From Rhodobacteraceae bacterium SB2 (GTDB lineage: Bacteria > Pseudomonadota > Alphaproteobacteria > Rhodobacterales > Rhodobacteraceae), in assembly GCA_001642945.1 (NCBI GenBank), contig LGRT01000005.1, positions 1 to 64,000 on the forward strand: a stretch of DNA of 64,000 nucleotides, read 5' to 3'. The position numbers were made by a program, and so were the translations under genes. The notes below the pieces were generated by a model that made no database searches, was not told the DNA's origin, and worked only from the letters and a program-made list of their open reading frames with translations. This document shows, piece after piece, positions 28,254-37,416 of this stretch; within the stretch, counting starts at the first letter, position 1, and each line of letters opens with the position of its first letter.

Positions 28254-28760
28254 ATGAGTGATAAGATGCGCATTGGTCTTTATCCTGGTACGTTTGACCC
28301 GATAACGCTCGGTCATATCGATATTATTCAAAGGGCGGCGATGTTGGTGGATCGATTGGTGATCGGTGTGGCCATAAATCGCGATAAAGGGCCTTTGTTC
28401 ACATTAGAAGAGCGCGTTGCCTTGATCGAGGCGGAATGTGCCGTTTTATCGGTGAAAACCGGTACAGAGATCGTGGCGCATCCGTTTGAAAACCTTTTGA
28501 TCGATTGCGCCCGTGATGTAAAAGCGCAGGTGATCGTGCGCGGGTTGCGGGCGGTTGCCGATTTTGAATATGAATTTCAAATGGTGGGTATGAATCGGGC
28601 GATGGATTCATCGATCGAAACCGTGTTTCTGATGGCCGAAGCCAAGCATCAAGCGATTGCGTCAAAATTGGTGAAGGAAATTGCCCGATTGGGCGGAGAT
28701 GCGTCCAAATTTGTTACGCCAACCGTTTTGGAAAGCCTGCAGGCCAAACTTCCCAAGTGA
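28254..28760 (+). CDS. coaD: phosphopantetheine adenylyltransferase
   Basis: 168 residues. The nucleotidyltransferase signature YPGTFDPITLGHIDII lies near residues 9-24 with the T/HxGH element. GLRAVADFEYEFQMVGMNRAMD near 100-120 and the IASKLVKEIA C-terminal segment are family features. It makes dephospho-CoA from phosphopantetheine and ATP. An internal ATG at 28266 (MRIGLYPG) is the alternative start used by many relatives; neither has a strong ribosome site. Confidence 0.93.
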   Translation: MSDKMRIGLYPGTFDPITLGHIDIIQRAAMLVDRLVIGVAINRDKGPLFTLEERVALIEAECAVLSVKTGTEIVAHPFENLLIDCARDVKAQVIVRGLRAVADFEYEFQMVGMNRAMDSSIETVFLMAEAKHQAIASKLVKEIARLGGDASKFVTPTVLESLQAKLPK

Positions 28761-28775
28761 TCATCGCGCGTCTGT

Positions 28776-29780
28776 TTACAGAAACTTAGCCATTTGCGTA
28801 GCTGTGTCCAGCATACGGTTGGAAAAGCCCCATTCATTGTCATACCAAGACAGGATGCGGCACATCGTGCCTTCCATAACCTTTGTTTGATCCAACGCCA
28901 CGATGCTTGAGCGGCTGTCGTGATTGAAATCCATTGAGACAAGAGGTTCATTGGTGGTGCCCAAAACGCCTTTTAACGTCCCTTCAGCCGCGGCCGCTTC
29001 AAACGCGGCATTGATTTCGTTAATAGTGGTGTCACGGCTGGCTTCAAATGTCAGATCGACGCAAGATACGTTCGGCGTTGGCACCCGGATGGAAACCCCG
29101 TCTAATTTGCCCAACAAATCTGGCATCACCAATCCAACCGCGCGGGCCGCGCCAGTGGAGGTTGGGATCATGTTCAGCGCAGCAGAGCGGGCACGATAGA
29201 GATCTTTATGCATCGTGTCTAAGGTAGGCTGGTCGCCAGTATAGCTATGGATCGTTGTCATAAAGCCCCGTTTTAAGCCGATACTGTCATTCAGCACTTG
29301 TGCCACCGGAGCAAGGCAATTTGTTGTGCAAGACGCGTTCGAGATTACGATGTCTTGGTCGCTTAACGCCCCGTGATTGACGCCATAGACGATGGTTTTA
29401 TCAGCGTCCTTACAGGGGGCCGAGACAATCACCCTGGCGGCTCCATTTTCAAGATGCTGGGCGGCCGTTACGCGCTCTGTAAAAAATCCCGTGCATTCTA
29501 ATACAATATCGACATTCTTCCAAGGCAGCTCGGCAGGGTTGCGGATCGCTGTCACCGCGATTGGTCCATGACCAATATCAATAGAATTATCTGTGATTTC
29601 AATTTCACTGCCGAACCGACCATGGACGCTGTCATATTTCAAAAGATGCGCATTTGTTTGAACAGGACCAAGATCATTGATCGCTATAACTTCTAGATCA
29701 TTGCGTGGATTTTCTGAAAAAGCCCGCAAAATATTGCGACCAATGCGGCCAAAGCCATTAATAGCGATTTTTGTAGTCAT
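28776..29780 (-). CDS. gap: glyceraldehyde-3-phosphate dehydrogenase, copy 1 (NAD-type residue)
   Basis: 334 residues. NAD-binding INGFGRIGRN at 7-16 and Asp36 in AINDLGP, which in GAPDH contacts the adenosine ribose and favours NAD. The catalytic Cys is in SNASCTTNCLAP near 150, with HSYTGDQ and NMIPTSTGAA after it. It interconverts GAP and 1,3-bisphosphoglycerate. A second gap gene lies just upstream on the same strand. A perfect 12-base palindrome 24 bases before its start suggests control by a LacI-type regulator. Confidence 0.93.
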   Translation of the reverse strand: MTTKIAINGFGRIGRNILRAFSENPRNDLEVIAINDLGPVQTNAHLLKYDSVHGRFGSEIEITDNSIDIGHGPIAVTAIRNPAELPWKNVDIVLECTGFFTERVTAAQHLENGAARVIVSAPCKDADKTIVYGVNHGALSDQDIVISNASCTTNCLAPVAQVLNDSIGLKRGFMTTIHSYTGDQPTLDTMHKDLYRARSAALNMIPTSTGAARAVGLVMPDLLGKLDGVSIRVPTPNVSCVDLTFEASRDTTINEINAAFEAAAAEGTLKGVLGTTNEPLVSMDFNHDSRSSIVALDQTKVMEGTMCRILSWYDNEWGFSNRMLDTATQMAKFL

Positions 29781-29804
29781 CTCGGCCTCTATTGATTTTA
29801 ATAA

Positions 29805-29816
29805 GTTAGCGCTAAC
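29805..29816. promoter_or_regulatory. LacI-type operator in front of gap copy 1
   Basis: Perfect palindrome GTTAGCGCTAAC with the central CG typical of LacI/GalR-family sites. It lies 24-35 bases upstream of the gap start. A minus-strand TTGACT at 29836-29841 is a good -35 box and would place the palindrome over the -10/start region, so binding would block RNA polymerase. Near-copies occur before gap copy 2. Confidence 0.65.
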
Positions 29817-30024
29817 ATTGACAATTTACTCAGAAAGTCAACTGCAAATAGCCCGAATGCAGCGCATGGCGGTCAGTTTTATAGAAGTTTTACGAGCTTA
29901 CAGAGCAAGGCACGCCAATTACCCACCCACAGATACCGCTCTTTATGCCAAATGCAGTGAAAGCTGCCAAAGCTATGCGGCGTGTACAGGCTGGTTGGGC
30001 GCTGACATAGCCAGCGCAGCAATG

Positions 30025-31029
30025 TCAGTGCAGCAATTGCCCCATGGTCGCGGCAACATCTGCCATACGGCATGAAAACCCCCACTCATTATCATACCAT
30101 GCCAAGACGCGAACGGTGCGCCCTCCAATGACTTTGGTTTGATCCGGCGCAAAAATGGTCGAATAGGGCGTGTGGTTGAAATCGATCGAAACTTTTGGTT
30201 CTGGATCGTAGGAAAGTACATGTCCCATATGCCCCGCAGCGGCCTCTTCAATAACGGCATTCACCTCTTCGACCGTTACATTTTTTGCAGCCTCAAATGT
30301 TAGGTCAACGGCCGATACATTTGGTGTTGGCACGCGCATTGCGGTGCCGTCCAACTTACCAGAAAGCTCAGGCAGAACCTCTCCTAGGGCTTTGGCTGCG
30401 CCGGTCGAAGTGGGGATCATCGCCATCGCGGCTGCGCGGGCGCGGTAAAGATCATTATGCCGGCGGTCCAGCATTGGTTGATCGCCCGTGTAAGAGTGGA
30501 TCGTGGTCATAATTCCGCGTTCAATACCGATTGCATCATTTAACGTTTTCGCGAGCGGTGCGAGGCAATTGGTTGTGCAAGAGCCATTTGAAACCAGGCG
30601 ATGTTCGGTGCAAAGCTCGCGATGGTTCACGCCATAAACGATCGTTTTATCCACGTTTTTGGCGGGGGCCGAAATCAAAACGGATTTTGCCCCTCGCTCC
30701 AAATGGATCGAGGATTTTAAGCCATCATTAAACTGACCAGTGCATTCTAATACAACATCACAGCCAGACCAGTCTAGCGCGGCCGGGTCATAAGACGACA
30801 TCACATCCATCGGTCCGCGGCCCAGATCAATCGTGTTCCCGGCGACCGTTACCGTGCCTGGAAAGCGGCCATGAACGCTGTCATAGCGCAACAAATGCGC
30901 ATTGGTTTCCACGGGGCCGGTGGCGTTGATCTTAACGACCTGCACATCATTTCTTGCGCTTTCCGCAATATGAGCCAATGTTGAGCGGCCAATCCGCCCG
31001 AAGCCGTTTATTCCCACTGTGACTGTCAT
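30025..31029 (-). CDS. gap: glyceraldehyde-3-phosphate dehydrogenase, copy 2 (Ala at cofactor position)
   Basis: 334 residues, colinear with copy 1. INGFGRIGRS at 7-16 and catalytic SNGSCTTNCLAP near 150 are intact. The cofactor loop reads KINATGP: residue 36 is Ala where copy 1 has Asp. In GAPDHs, loss of this Asp is linked to acceptance of NADP, so this copy may serve the anabolic direction. Two LacI-type half-matching palindromes and a longer inverted repeat lie in its upstream region. It sits between tkt and gap copy 1, all on the minus strand. Confidence 0.92.
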   Translation of the reverse strand: MTVTVGINGFGRIGRSTLAHIAESARNDVQVVKINATGPVETNAHLLRYDSVHGRFPGTVTVAGNTIDLGRGPMDVMSSYDPAALDWSGCDVVLECTGQFNDGLKSSIHLERGAKSVLISAPAKNVDKTIVYGVNHRELCTEHRLVSNGSCTTNCLAPLAKTLNDAIGIERGIMTTIHSYTGDQPMLDRRHNDLYRARAAAMAMIPTSTGAAKALGEVLPELSGKLDGTAMRVPTPNVSAVDLTFEAAKNVTVEEVNAVIEEAAAGHMGHVLSYDPEPKVSIDFNHTPYSTIFAPDQTKVIGGRTVRVLAWYDNEWGFSCRMADVAATMGQLLH

Positions 31030-31066
31030 CGCTTACCTCATTTTCATGAAGCATCTATAGAATGTT

Positions 31067-31089
31067 TAAATAGTGTTGAATACTATTTA
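31067..31089. promoter_or_regulatory. 8-bp inverted repeat close to the gap copy 2 start
   Basis: TAAATAGT and ACTATTTA separated by GTTGAAT, 38 bases upstream of the gap copy 2 ATG. It overlaps where -35/-10 elements would lie (minus-strand TTCAAC and TATAGA are candidates). It differs in sequence from the GTTAGC sites and may bind another regulator or form a leader hairpin. Confidence 0.35.
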
Positions 31090-31107
31090 TCGTCTATTTT
31101 CCAATAT

Positions 31108-31149
31108 GTTAGCGATAACTTGTGCGGTTTAAAAAATGCTTGCGCTAAC
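31108..31149. promoter_or_regulatory. two tandem LacI-type operator-like sites upstream of gap copy 2
   Basis: GTTAGCGATAAC at 31108-31119 (one mismatch to the site at gap copy 1) and GCTTGCGCTAAC at 31138-31149 (two mismatches). Their centres are 30 bases apart, about three helical turns, so a dimer or tetramer could bind on one face. They are 79-120 bases upstream of the gap copy 2 start. Confidence 0.5.
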
Positions 31150-31240
31150 AATATGTTTTCAAAAATAGGTTGGATGGGCCAACGAGCTTTGCGTGCCTAA
31201 ATTTGCGACTCACCCGATGGCCTATCTTAGAGATATTTGG

Positions 31241-33259
31241 TTACCGAAGCTCTTCGGCGCAAGACGCAACAGCCTTTGCCGTGATCCCAAAATGTTCGAA
31301 TAATGTGCCAGCTGGCGCGGAGGCTCCGAAACCTGACATACCGATAAATGCAGACCGGTTTGCCCGTGCGCGCTCGCCCAACAGCCACTGATCCCATCCT
31401 TGGCGAATCCCTGCTTCAATACCAACACGCACTGCGCTGCCCGCGGGCAAAACCGATCTACGATAACGCTCATCTTGCGCCGCGAACAATTCCATGCAGG
31501 GCATTGATACAACGCGCGTGCCAATACCTTTTTCTTGCAACATATCGCGTGCTTCAATGGCAAGGCTAACCTCCGAACCGGTCGCGATCAAAATTACCTC
31601 GCGCTTGCCCGTGGCTTCTGCCAAAACATAGGCGCCGCGTGCCGAGAGATTGGCCGATTTATGGCTCAAACGGACGGTTGGCAGATTTTGCCGCGACAGC
31701 GCCAAGACAGAAGGTGTTTTGGGGCTGGTGAAGGCCAATTCCCAGGCTTCAGCCGTTTCAACAGCATCCGCAGGGCGGAAGACATTCGTATTGGGCGTGG
31801 CGCGACTGATCGCCAAATGTTCGACGGGCTGATGAGTTGGGCCGTCTTCGCCCAAACCAATACTGTCATGCGTCATAACAAATACGGTTGGAACCTTCAT
31901 CAGGGCCGCCAACCGCATAGCGGGGCGTGCGTAATCGGTAAAGCACATAAAAGTACCACCATAGGGGCGCATGCCCCCATGCAACGCCATTCCGTTCATC
32001 GCCGAGGCCATACCATGTTCGCGAATGCCCCAATACACATAGCGGCCCGCGCGGTTATCGATATCAAAGGCGCTCATATCTTTGGAGCGCGTGTTGTTTG
32101 ATCCAGATAAATCGGCCGATCCGCCAACTGTTTCTTGCAGGATCGGGTTGATCACGTTTAGGGCCAATTCGCTCGATTTACGGGTGGCTTGCTTTGGAGC
32201 TATTTCTGAGATTTCTTTTTTGAACTTGCGGATCGCGGATGCAAGTTTGTTGGGCGCTTCATTAGCGTAGGCGCGCGTAAACTCGGCTTGCTTGCTGGCG
32301 GATAAAGCCTTGAAACGCGCCTCCCATAGCGCATGCTCGGAGTGGCCACGGGCGCCAAAGCCTTCCCATGCAGATTTGATATTTTTGGGAATGTCGAACG
32401 CGTCGGATGTCCAGCCATATGCCTCTTTAGTGTCTGCGATCAATTGTGGGTCGGTAAGGGCGCCGTGGCCTTTTGAGGTGTCTTGGGCGCTTGATCCAAG
32501 CGCAATATGGGTTTTACAAGCAATCATTGAGGGCTGTTTGGATTTTTTGGCTACTGTGATCGCGCGATCAATCGCTGCGGGATCATGGCCGTCAATTTCT
32601 TGCACATGCCAGCCTGACGCCGTGAAACGGGCCAATTGATCCGTGCGGTCGGCCAAATCGACGCTCCCATCAATCGTGATGTTGTTATCATCCCAGAACA
32701 CCACCAGTTTGCTTAAAGCATGGCGCCCAGCGAGCCCAATCGCCTCTTGGCTTACACCTTCCATCAGACAACCATCGCCCGCGATAACATAGGTGAAATG
32801 ATCCACAATTTTTTGACCATAGCGCGCGCGTTGAATTTCTTCTGCCATTGCGAATCCCACCGCGTTGGCGATGCCTTGGCCGAGTGGTCCGGTTGTGGTC
32901 TCAATAGCATCAGACAGAAAATTTTCCGGATGGCCTGCAGTTTTAGCACCCAATTGGCGGAAATTTTTAAGCTCTTCGATCGGAAAATCGCTGTAGCCCG
33001 TCAAATGGAGCAAGCTGTAAAGCAGCATTGACCCATGGCCGGCCGATAGAATGAAGCGATCACGATCGGGCCAAGTGGGGTTTTTTGGATCAAACTTAAG
33101 ATGCTTTTCATAGAGCACGGTGGCGACATCAGCCATTCCCATTGGCATGCCGGAATGGCCCGAATTTGCAGCGGCGATTGCATCCAATGTAAGGGTACGA
33201 ATGGCACAGGCGTTCTGCCAATGGTCTGAATGCAAAGAGCGTAGCGTTTGAATATCCAT
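31241..33259 (-). CDS. tkt: transketolase
   Basis: 672 residues from the ATG at 33259; the longer frame adds 22 unlikely residues. [15 protein letters not shown] near 25-40, [14 protein letters not shown] near 115, and the ThDP/Mg motif [13 protein letters not shown] followed by [11 protein letters not shown] near 155-190 are present. DLSGSNNT and [20 protein letters not shown] mark the pyrimidine-binding half. It moves two-carbon units in the pentose phosphate pathway. It lies 211 bases upstream of gap copy 2 on the same strand. Confidence 0.95.
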   Translation of the reverse strand: MDIQTLRSLHSDHWQNACAIRTLTLDAIAAANSGHSGMPMGMADVATVLYEKHLKFDPKNPTWPDRDRFILSAGHGSMLLYSLLHLTGYSDFPIEELKNFRQLGAKTAGHPENFLSDAIETTTGPLGQGIANAVGFAMAEEIQRARYGQKIVDHFTYVIAGDGCLMEGVSQEAIGLAGRHALSKLVVFWDDNNITIDGSVDLADRTDQLARFTASGWHVQEIDGHDPAAIDRAITVAKKSKQPSMIACKTHIALGSSAQDTSKGHGALTDPQLIADTKEAYGWTSDAFDIPKNIKSAWEGFGARGHSEHALWEARFKALSASKQAEFTRAYANEAPNKLASAIRKFKKEISEIAPKQATRKSSELALNVINPILQETVGGSADLSGSNNTRSKDMSAFDIDNRAGRYVYWGIREHGMASAMNGMALHGGMRPYGGTFMCFTDYARPAMRLAALMKVPTVFVMTHDSIGLGEDGPTHQPVEHLAISRATPNTNVFRPADAVETAEAWELAFTSPKTPSVLALSRQNLPTVRLSHKSANLSARGAYVLAEATGKREVILIATGSEVSLAIEARDMLQEKGIGTRVVSMPCMELFAAQDERYRRSVLPAGSAVRVGIEAGIRQGWDQWLLGERARANRSAFIGMSGFGASAPAGTLFEHFGITAKAVASCAEELR

Positions 33260-33478
33260 ATCGGCATCATTTCCTATAAAAAGCAGAGAACGAGCGTTGC
33301 ATAACAGCCCTGCCGCGAAGTTCAAGCATAACCCGCAGCCGGAAACGGAGATTTGCCATCACTGATATATTTTGGTGATGGTTTTGAACGCGCTTTGCCG
33401 AAAGTTTCATCTGGATTTGCGCCGCATCAGAAGTTATGGTTGATTTGTAAAACGCGTGAAGAAGCAAAAGGTTAGGCG

Positions 33479-33838
33479 ATGGAGCAAATTAAAGAATTCG
33501 AAAAGCGTATGGACGCTGCTCTTGATCATATCGCGGTGCATTTGAAATCGTCACCGCAAGCCGGCGAAAAAAAAGATCACGCTGTCGCTGAACTTGACCT
33601 GTTAAAAGCTGAAAATACCGCTCTGAAATCCGAGCTTGACGCGCTGGCCGAGCCAAAAATTGCAAACGATAATCAGGAAATGGTAAACAGGCTTAGTGCT
33701 GAGAAGGCAGATTTGGCGCAGCGCCTTGAAGCGTCAGAGCAAGCGCGCAAAGAGCAGGCGTTTGAAGTTCAACAACTCTATGAAGATTTGGCAAAGCTCC
33801 TTGGCCGAACGGATATCTCAGAGAATGGAGAGGCATAA
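33479..33838 (+). CDS. coiled-coil protein next to zapA
   Basis: 119 residues, highly charged and without a signal peptide or membrane segment. Heptad-like helices run over about 40-105 (LDLLKAENTALKSELDALAE, then VNRLSAEKADLAQRLEASEQ), predicting a long coiled coil. It ends one base before the zapA ATG, so the two are co-translated. The pairing with zapA suggests a division-related scaffold, perhaps ZapB-like in role, but I recognise no named family. The 219-base region before it holds a 7-bp hairpin and its promoter. Confidence 0.65.
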   Translation: MEQIKEFEKRMDAALDHIAVHLKSSPQAGEKKDHAVAELDLLKAENTALKSELDALAEPKIANDNQEMVNRLSAEKADLAQRLEASEQARKEQAFEVQQLYEDLAKLLGRTDISENGEA

Positions 33839-34186
33839 ATGGCACGCGTAAATGTTGAAATCGGCAACCGCCCCTTTGACGTGGCCTGCGAGCCCGGGCA
33901 AGAGGGGTTTTTGACGGCTGCTGCGGCATTGCTTGACGCAGAAGCCACCGAGCTTTCGGCCCAAATAGGGCGCCTTCCAGAGCAACGTATGCTGTTAATG
34001 GCGGGGTTGATGTTGGCGGATAAGATGGCGAGCTTGAAACTTCAGCTTGCACAAGCGGAAGAAAAACTTGCCCAGCAGCCGGAACCTGCAGCGGGACATG
34101 ACGCGGCGGGTTTAGATGCCGAAAGCCTGTCTATTCTCAACCGGCTTGTTGAGCGCAGCGAAGACTTGGCCGCACTCGGTCGTTGA
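33839..34186 (+). CDS. zapA: cell division protein ZapA
   Basis: 115 residues. The N-terminal domain reads ARVNVEIGNRPFDVACEPGQE, typical of ZapA, which bends into a globular head. The C-terminal half is a helix for dimer/tetramer coiled coil (DKMASLKLQLAQAEEKL). ZapA cross-links FtsZ filaments at midcell. Adjacent upstream is a coiled-coil protein and downstream is the convergent grxD. The 6S RNA gene often found after zapA in proteobacteria was looked for and not seen in the 48-base gap. Confidence 0.85.
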   Translation: MARVNVEIGNRPFDVACEPGQEGFLTAAAALLDAEATELSAQIGRLPEQRMLLMAGLMLADKMASLKLQLAQAEEKLAQQPEPAAGHDAAGLDAESLSILNRLVERSEDLAALGR

Positions 34187-34234
34187 CGGTATGATTTCTG
34201 TTTGATGGGAACAAACACGCCCAGAATGGGCCGT

Positions 34235-34597
34235 TTATCCGTTGGCTTCGCGAATTTTATCTGCGGCATCCTTGTCGAAGGCAACGTTGCTCTCTGAAAA
34301 CAGCGCATCCAATTCACCTGATAGGGTCATCTCGGTAATGATATCGCATCCGCCCACAAATTCACCATTCACATAAAGCTGGGGAATCGTTGGCCAATCT
34401 GCAAAGTCTTTGATGCCCTGACGGATCGCATCATCGGCCAAAACATTGATATCTTTGTAATCAACATCCATGTAATTTAGCACGCCAGCGATACGGCTTG
34501 AAAACCCGCATTGCGGCATCTCTTTTGTGCCCTTCATGTACAGCACGACAGAATTTGATTTAATGGTCTCTTCTATTTGTTCTTTTGTGTCGCTCAT
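34235..34597 (-). CDS. grxD: monothiol glutaredoxin (Grx4 type)
   Basis: 120 residues. The CGFS active site is at 30-33 in MPQCGFSS, the TIPQLYVNGEFVGGCDII glutathione-binding segment is near 72-90. CGFS glutaredoxins bind a [2Fe-2S] cluster and pass it on with BolA partners. The bolA-family gene lies 86 bases upstream on the same strand, which supports a Grx-BolA cluster-transfer pair. Confidence 0.95.
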   Translation of the reverse strand: MSDTKEQIEETIKSNSVVLYMKGTKEMPQCGFSSRIAGVLNYMDVDYKDINVLADDAIRQGIKDFADWPTIPQLYVNGEFVGGCDIITEMTLSGELDALFSESNVAFDKDAADKIREANG

Positions 34598-34683
34598 CTG
34601 GATCTCTCTTACTTATAGGTCAACGGTTTGTTTCTTTACGTCGCCATTGGTGGTTTTTTGTTTTTAATTCGGGTGTGCGTGCT

Positions 34684-34935
34684 TTAGATCTTAGCGTCGG
34701 GTGCCTTTGTGGTTAGGGCGAGCGCGTGCAATTCGCCATGCGCGCCATCCATTTTACCTTTGAGCGCGGCGTAAACGGATCTTTGCTGTTGAACCCTATT
34801 TTTACCTTGAAAACTTGCATCAACAACCTCTGCGGCATAATGATTTCCATCGCCCCTCAAATCTTTGATGGTGATATCAGCATCGGGGAATTCAGCCCGA
34901 ATAAGATCTTCAATTTCCTGCGCCGTCATTGCCAT
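34684..34935 (-). CDS. bolA: BolA family protein
   Basis: 83 residues. The BolA/KH-like fold is recognised by IEDLIRAEFPDADITIKDLRGDGNHYAAEVV and the C-terminal LHALALTTKAP, with the conserved His used for cluster binding with monothiol glutaredoxins (in HGELHAL). The pairing with the adjacent grxD is widely conserved. In this position it belongs to the YrbA/IbaG-like branch rather than a morphogene. It may be named ibaG in other systems. Confidence 0.88.
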   Translation of the reverse strand: MAMTAQEIEDLIRAEFPDADITIKDLRGDGNHYAAEVVDASFQGKNRVQQQRSVYAALKGKMDGAHGELHALALTTKAPDAKI

Positions 34936-35006
34936 GATGCAAGCCTCACTTTCAGGTCAAATGTAGGATGCGGCCAGTGGCTGTGCAAGAGCCGATCCGA
35001 AAAGAA

Positions 35007-35024
35007 AACGCGCGCGGGCGCGTT
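35007..35024 (-). terminator. terminator after purL
   Basis: Stem AACGCGC / GCGCGTT with a 4-base loop, 14 bases after the purL stop on the minus strand. It is followed on that strand by TTCTTTTC, a fair T-tract, so it should act as a Rho-independent terminator. Confidence 0.65.
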
Positions 35025-35037
35025 CTGTCAATCTTGC

Positions 35038-37197
35038 CTAATCAAACAAGGTTCCAAAGCTCGAATTATAAAGCTCTGAAAGCGCGCTTAGATCTGCATG
35101 CGCGGATCCAAAGCGCAACTGATCGCCCTCAAACCGACCGATTGATGAAAGCGTCACGCCGGCTTGACCGGCTGCAATCATCAGGGCTTCGGCCTGGTCA
35201 AAATTGCAAGCGATGAGATAACGGGCTTGGTCTTCACCGAACAAATAGGCCATATCTTCGCTTTGAATATAAAGCCCGGTGTCGGCGGCATGCGCCATTT
35301 CAAATGCCGCCAAGGCCAAACCGCCATCGGATAAATCGCTGCAAGCTTTGATCAGCTCTCGGTTTTCTAAAATAAATTGACCATTGCGGCGCTCTTCATC
35401 GAGATCAACGCTGGGCGCATCGCCATCTGAGCGGTTGAACACGCTGCTCAACAGCGCTGAACAGCCCAAATGCGTACCAGGCGGGCCCAACAGCAATGCT
35501 TCATGGCCGGCGCGCGCAACGCCGATAATCGGCTCGTCCTGCGCGCCCACCAGACCAACCGCGCCAATCGTCGGCGTTGGTAAGATCGCAGCGCCGTCGG
35601 TTTCATTATACAAACTCACATTTCCCGAAACAATCGGCATATTCAGAGCATAAACTGCCGCGCTGATACCTTTGATTGCGCCCACAAACTGGCCCATGAT
35701 TTCTGGTTTTTCTGGATTGCCAAAATTCATATTATCGGTGGTAGCCAAAGGCGTTGCCCCCATGGAGCACAAGTTGCGATAGGCCTCTGCAACGGCCTGC
35801 TTGCCACCTTCAACCGGGTTGGCCTGTACATAGCGTGGTGTCACATCGCTGGTGAAGGCCAATTGTTTTTCGGTACCATGCACCCGAATAAGCCCTGCGC
35901 CCAAGCCTGGGCCCTGTATCGTATCGGCCATAACCTGACTGTCATATTGTTCATATGCCCACCGTTTGCTTGCGTAGTTCGGATCGCAAATCAAAGCCTT
36001 TAGCGCGTCGATCGGGGCAAGTTCGGGAATATCTGCCAAGGCCCCCGCAGGGGGCGTTTCAACCCATGGTCGATCATATTCGGGCGCTGTACCAGAAAGG
36101 GCTTTGAGCGGTAAATCAGCCTTGGTTTCTCCGTTTAGACAAATATGGAACCGGTCTTCTGCAATCGTTTCCCCAACAATCGCAAAATCAAGGTCCCATT
36201 TTTCAAACACAGCCCGCGCTTCTCCCTCTTTTTCGGGCTGTAACACCATTAGCATCCGTTCTTGAGATTCCGATAGCATCATTTCATACGCAGTCATGTT
36301 CAATTCACGCGTCGGCACTTTTTCAAGGTCGAGCCGCACCCCTAAATCTCCCTTATCCCCCATTTCTACCGCCGAGCAGGTCAAACCAGCCGCGCCCATA
36401 TCTTGAATAGAAATCACCGCCCCAGTCTGCATCAGTTCCAAACAGGCTTCCATCAAACGTTTTTCGGTAAACGGGTCACCAACTTGAACGGTGGGGCGTT
36501 TTTCTTCGATCGTATCGTCAAATTCAGCCGACGCCATTGTGGCGCCGCCCACACCGTCGCGGCCGGTTTTTGCGCCTAAATAAACGACAGGCATGCCAAC
36601 ACCGGAGGCTGCCGAGTAGAAAATTTTATCCGCATCGGCCAAACCGGCGGCAAAGGCATTGACCAAGCAATTGCCATTATAAGCAGGATCAAAGCGCAAT
36701 TCACCGCCAACTGTCGGCACACCAAAACAGTTTCCATAGCCGCCAATTCCGGCCACAACGCCATGCACCAACTGCCGCGTTTTGGGGTGATCTACTGCGC
36801 CAAAGCTAAGTGCATTCATCGCCGCGATCGGCCGCGCGCCCATCGTAAACACATCGCGTAAAATTCCGCCAACCCCAGTTGCTGCACCTTGATAGGGCTC
36901 GATATACGAGGGATGGTTGTGGCTTTCCATTTTAAACACAACCGCCTGTCCGTCGCCAATATCAACTACGCCAGCATTTTCTCCGGGGCCACAAATCACT
37001 TGTGGGCCGCTTGTGGGCAAACTGCGCAGCCATTTCTTCGAAGATTTATACGAGCAATGCTCATTCCACATGGCCGAGAAGATACCCAATTCGGTGAAAG
37101 TCGGGACGCGGCCGATGATCTCTAAAATTTTCTGATATTCATCCGCGGCAAGTCCATGGGCCGAAATAAGCTCGTCTGAAATCTCTGGTTCGCGCAT
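35038..37197 (-). CDS. purL: phosphoribosylformylglycinamidine synthase, small PurL type
   Basis: 719 residues from the ATG at 37197 with AGGGGCC upstream. This is the small PurL that needs separate PurS and PurQ subunits, neither of which is in the window. [16 protein letters not shown] near 38-53, the ATP-grasp-like [25 protein letters not shown] near 88-112, and [18 protein letters not shown] near 590 are family signatures. It makes FGAM in purine synthesis in the cytoplasm. It stands alone here, with a terminator behind it. Confidence 0.95.
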   Translation of the reverse strand: MREPEISDELISAHGLAADEYQKILEIIGRVPTFTELGIFSAMWNEHCSYKSSKKWLRSLPTSGPQVICGPGENAGVVDIGDGQAVVFKMESHNHPSYIEPYQGAATGVGGILRDVFTMGARPIAAMNALSFGAVDHPKTRQLVHGVVAGIGGYGNCFGVPTVGGELRFDPAYNGNCLVNAFAAGLADADKIFYSAASGVGMPVVYLGAKTGRDGVGGATMASAEFDDTIEEKRPTVQVGDPFTEKRLMEACLELMQTGAVISIQDMGAAGLTCSAVEMGDKGDLGVRLDLEKVPTRELNMTAYEMMLSESQERMLMVLQPEKEGEARAVFEKWDLDFAIVGETIAEDRFHICLNGETKADLPLKALSGTAPEYDRPWVETPPAGALADIPELAPIDALKALICDPNYASKRWAYEQYDSQVMADTIQGPGLGAGLIRVHGTEKQLAFTSDVTPRYVQANPVEGGKQAVAEAYRNLCSMGATPLATTDNMNFGNPEKPEIMGQFVGAIKGISAAVYALNMPIVSGNVSLYNETDGAAILPTPTIGAVGLVGAQDEPIIGVARAGHEALLLGPPGTHLGCSALLSSVFNRSDGDAPSVDLDEERRNGQFILENRELIKACSDLSDGGLALAAFEMAHAADTGLYIQSEDMAYLFGEDQARYLIACNFDQAEALMIAAGQAGVTLSSIGRFEGDQLRFGSAHADLSALSELYNSSFGTLFD

Positions 37198-37416
37198 TCT
37201 GGCCCCTAATGTCAATTTTCTGCACCTCATACGGGAAGCTTTTCTTAAGAGCAAGCAATCGGCCATGGCAAAAACGCCCGCGGGTTGGCCGGGCAGGGCA
37301 GGCGTAACGCTTAAATTTTGCGTCTCAAAATCTCAAAGGATAAAATAATCACTTGACTGTCAACGCAACTCCTTCTCTTGTGAGCGTCGGATTTTAAACT
37401 TAATGATGAGGCTTTG

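Noticed and set aside
29858-30075. Plus-strand frame MQRMAVSFIEVLRAYRARHA, 72 codons, between and into gap copy 2
   Set aside because: No ribosome site, runs antisense into the 3' end of gap copy 2, no family resemblance.
34187-34234. 6S RNA next to zapA
   Set aside because: Only 48 bases lie before the convergent grxD stop, too short.
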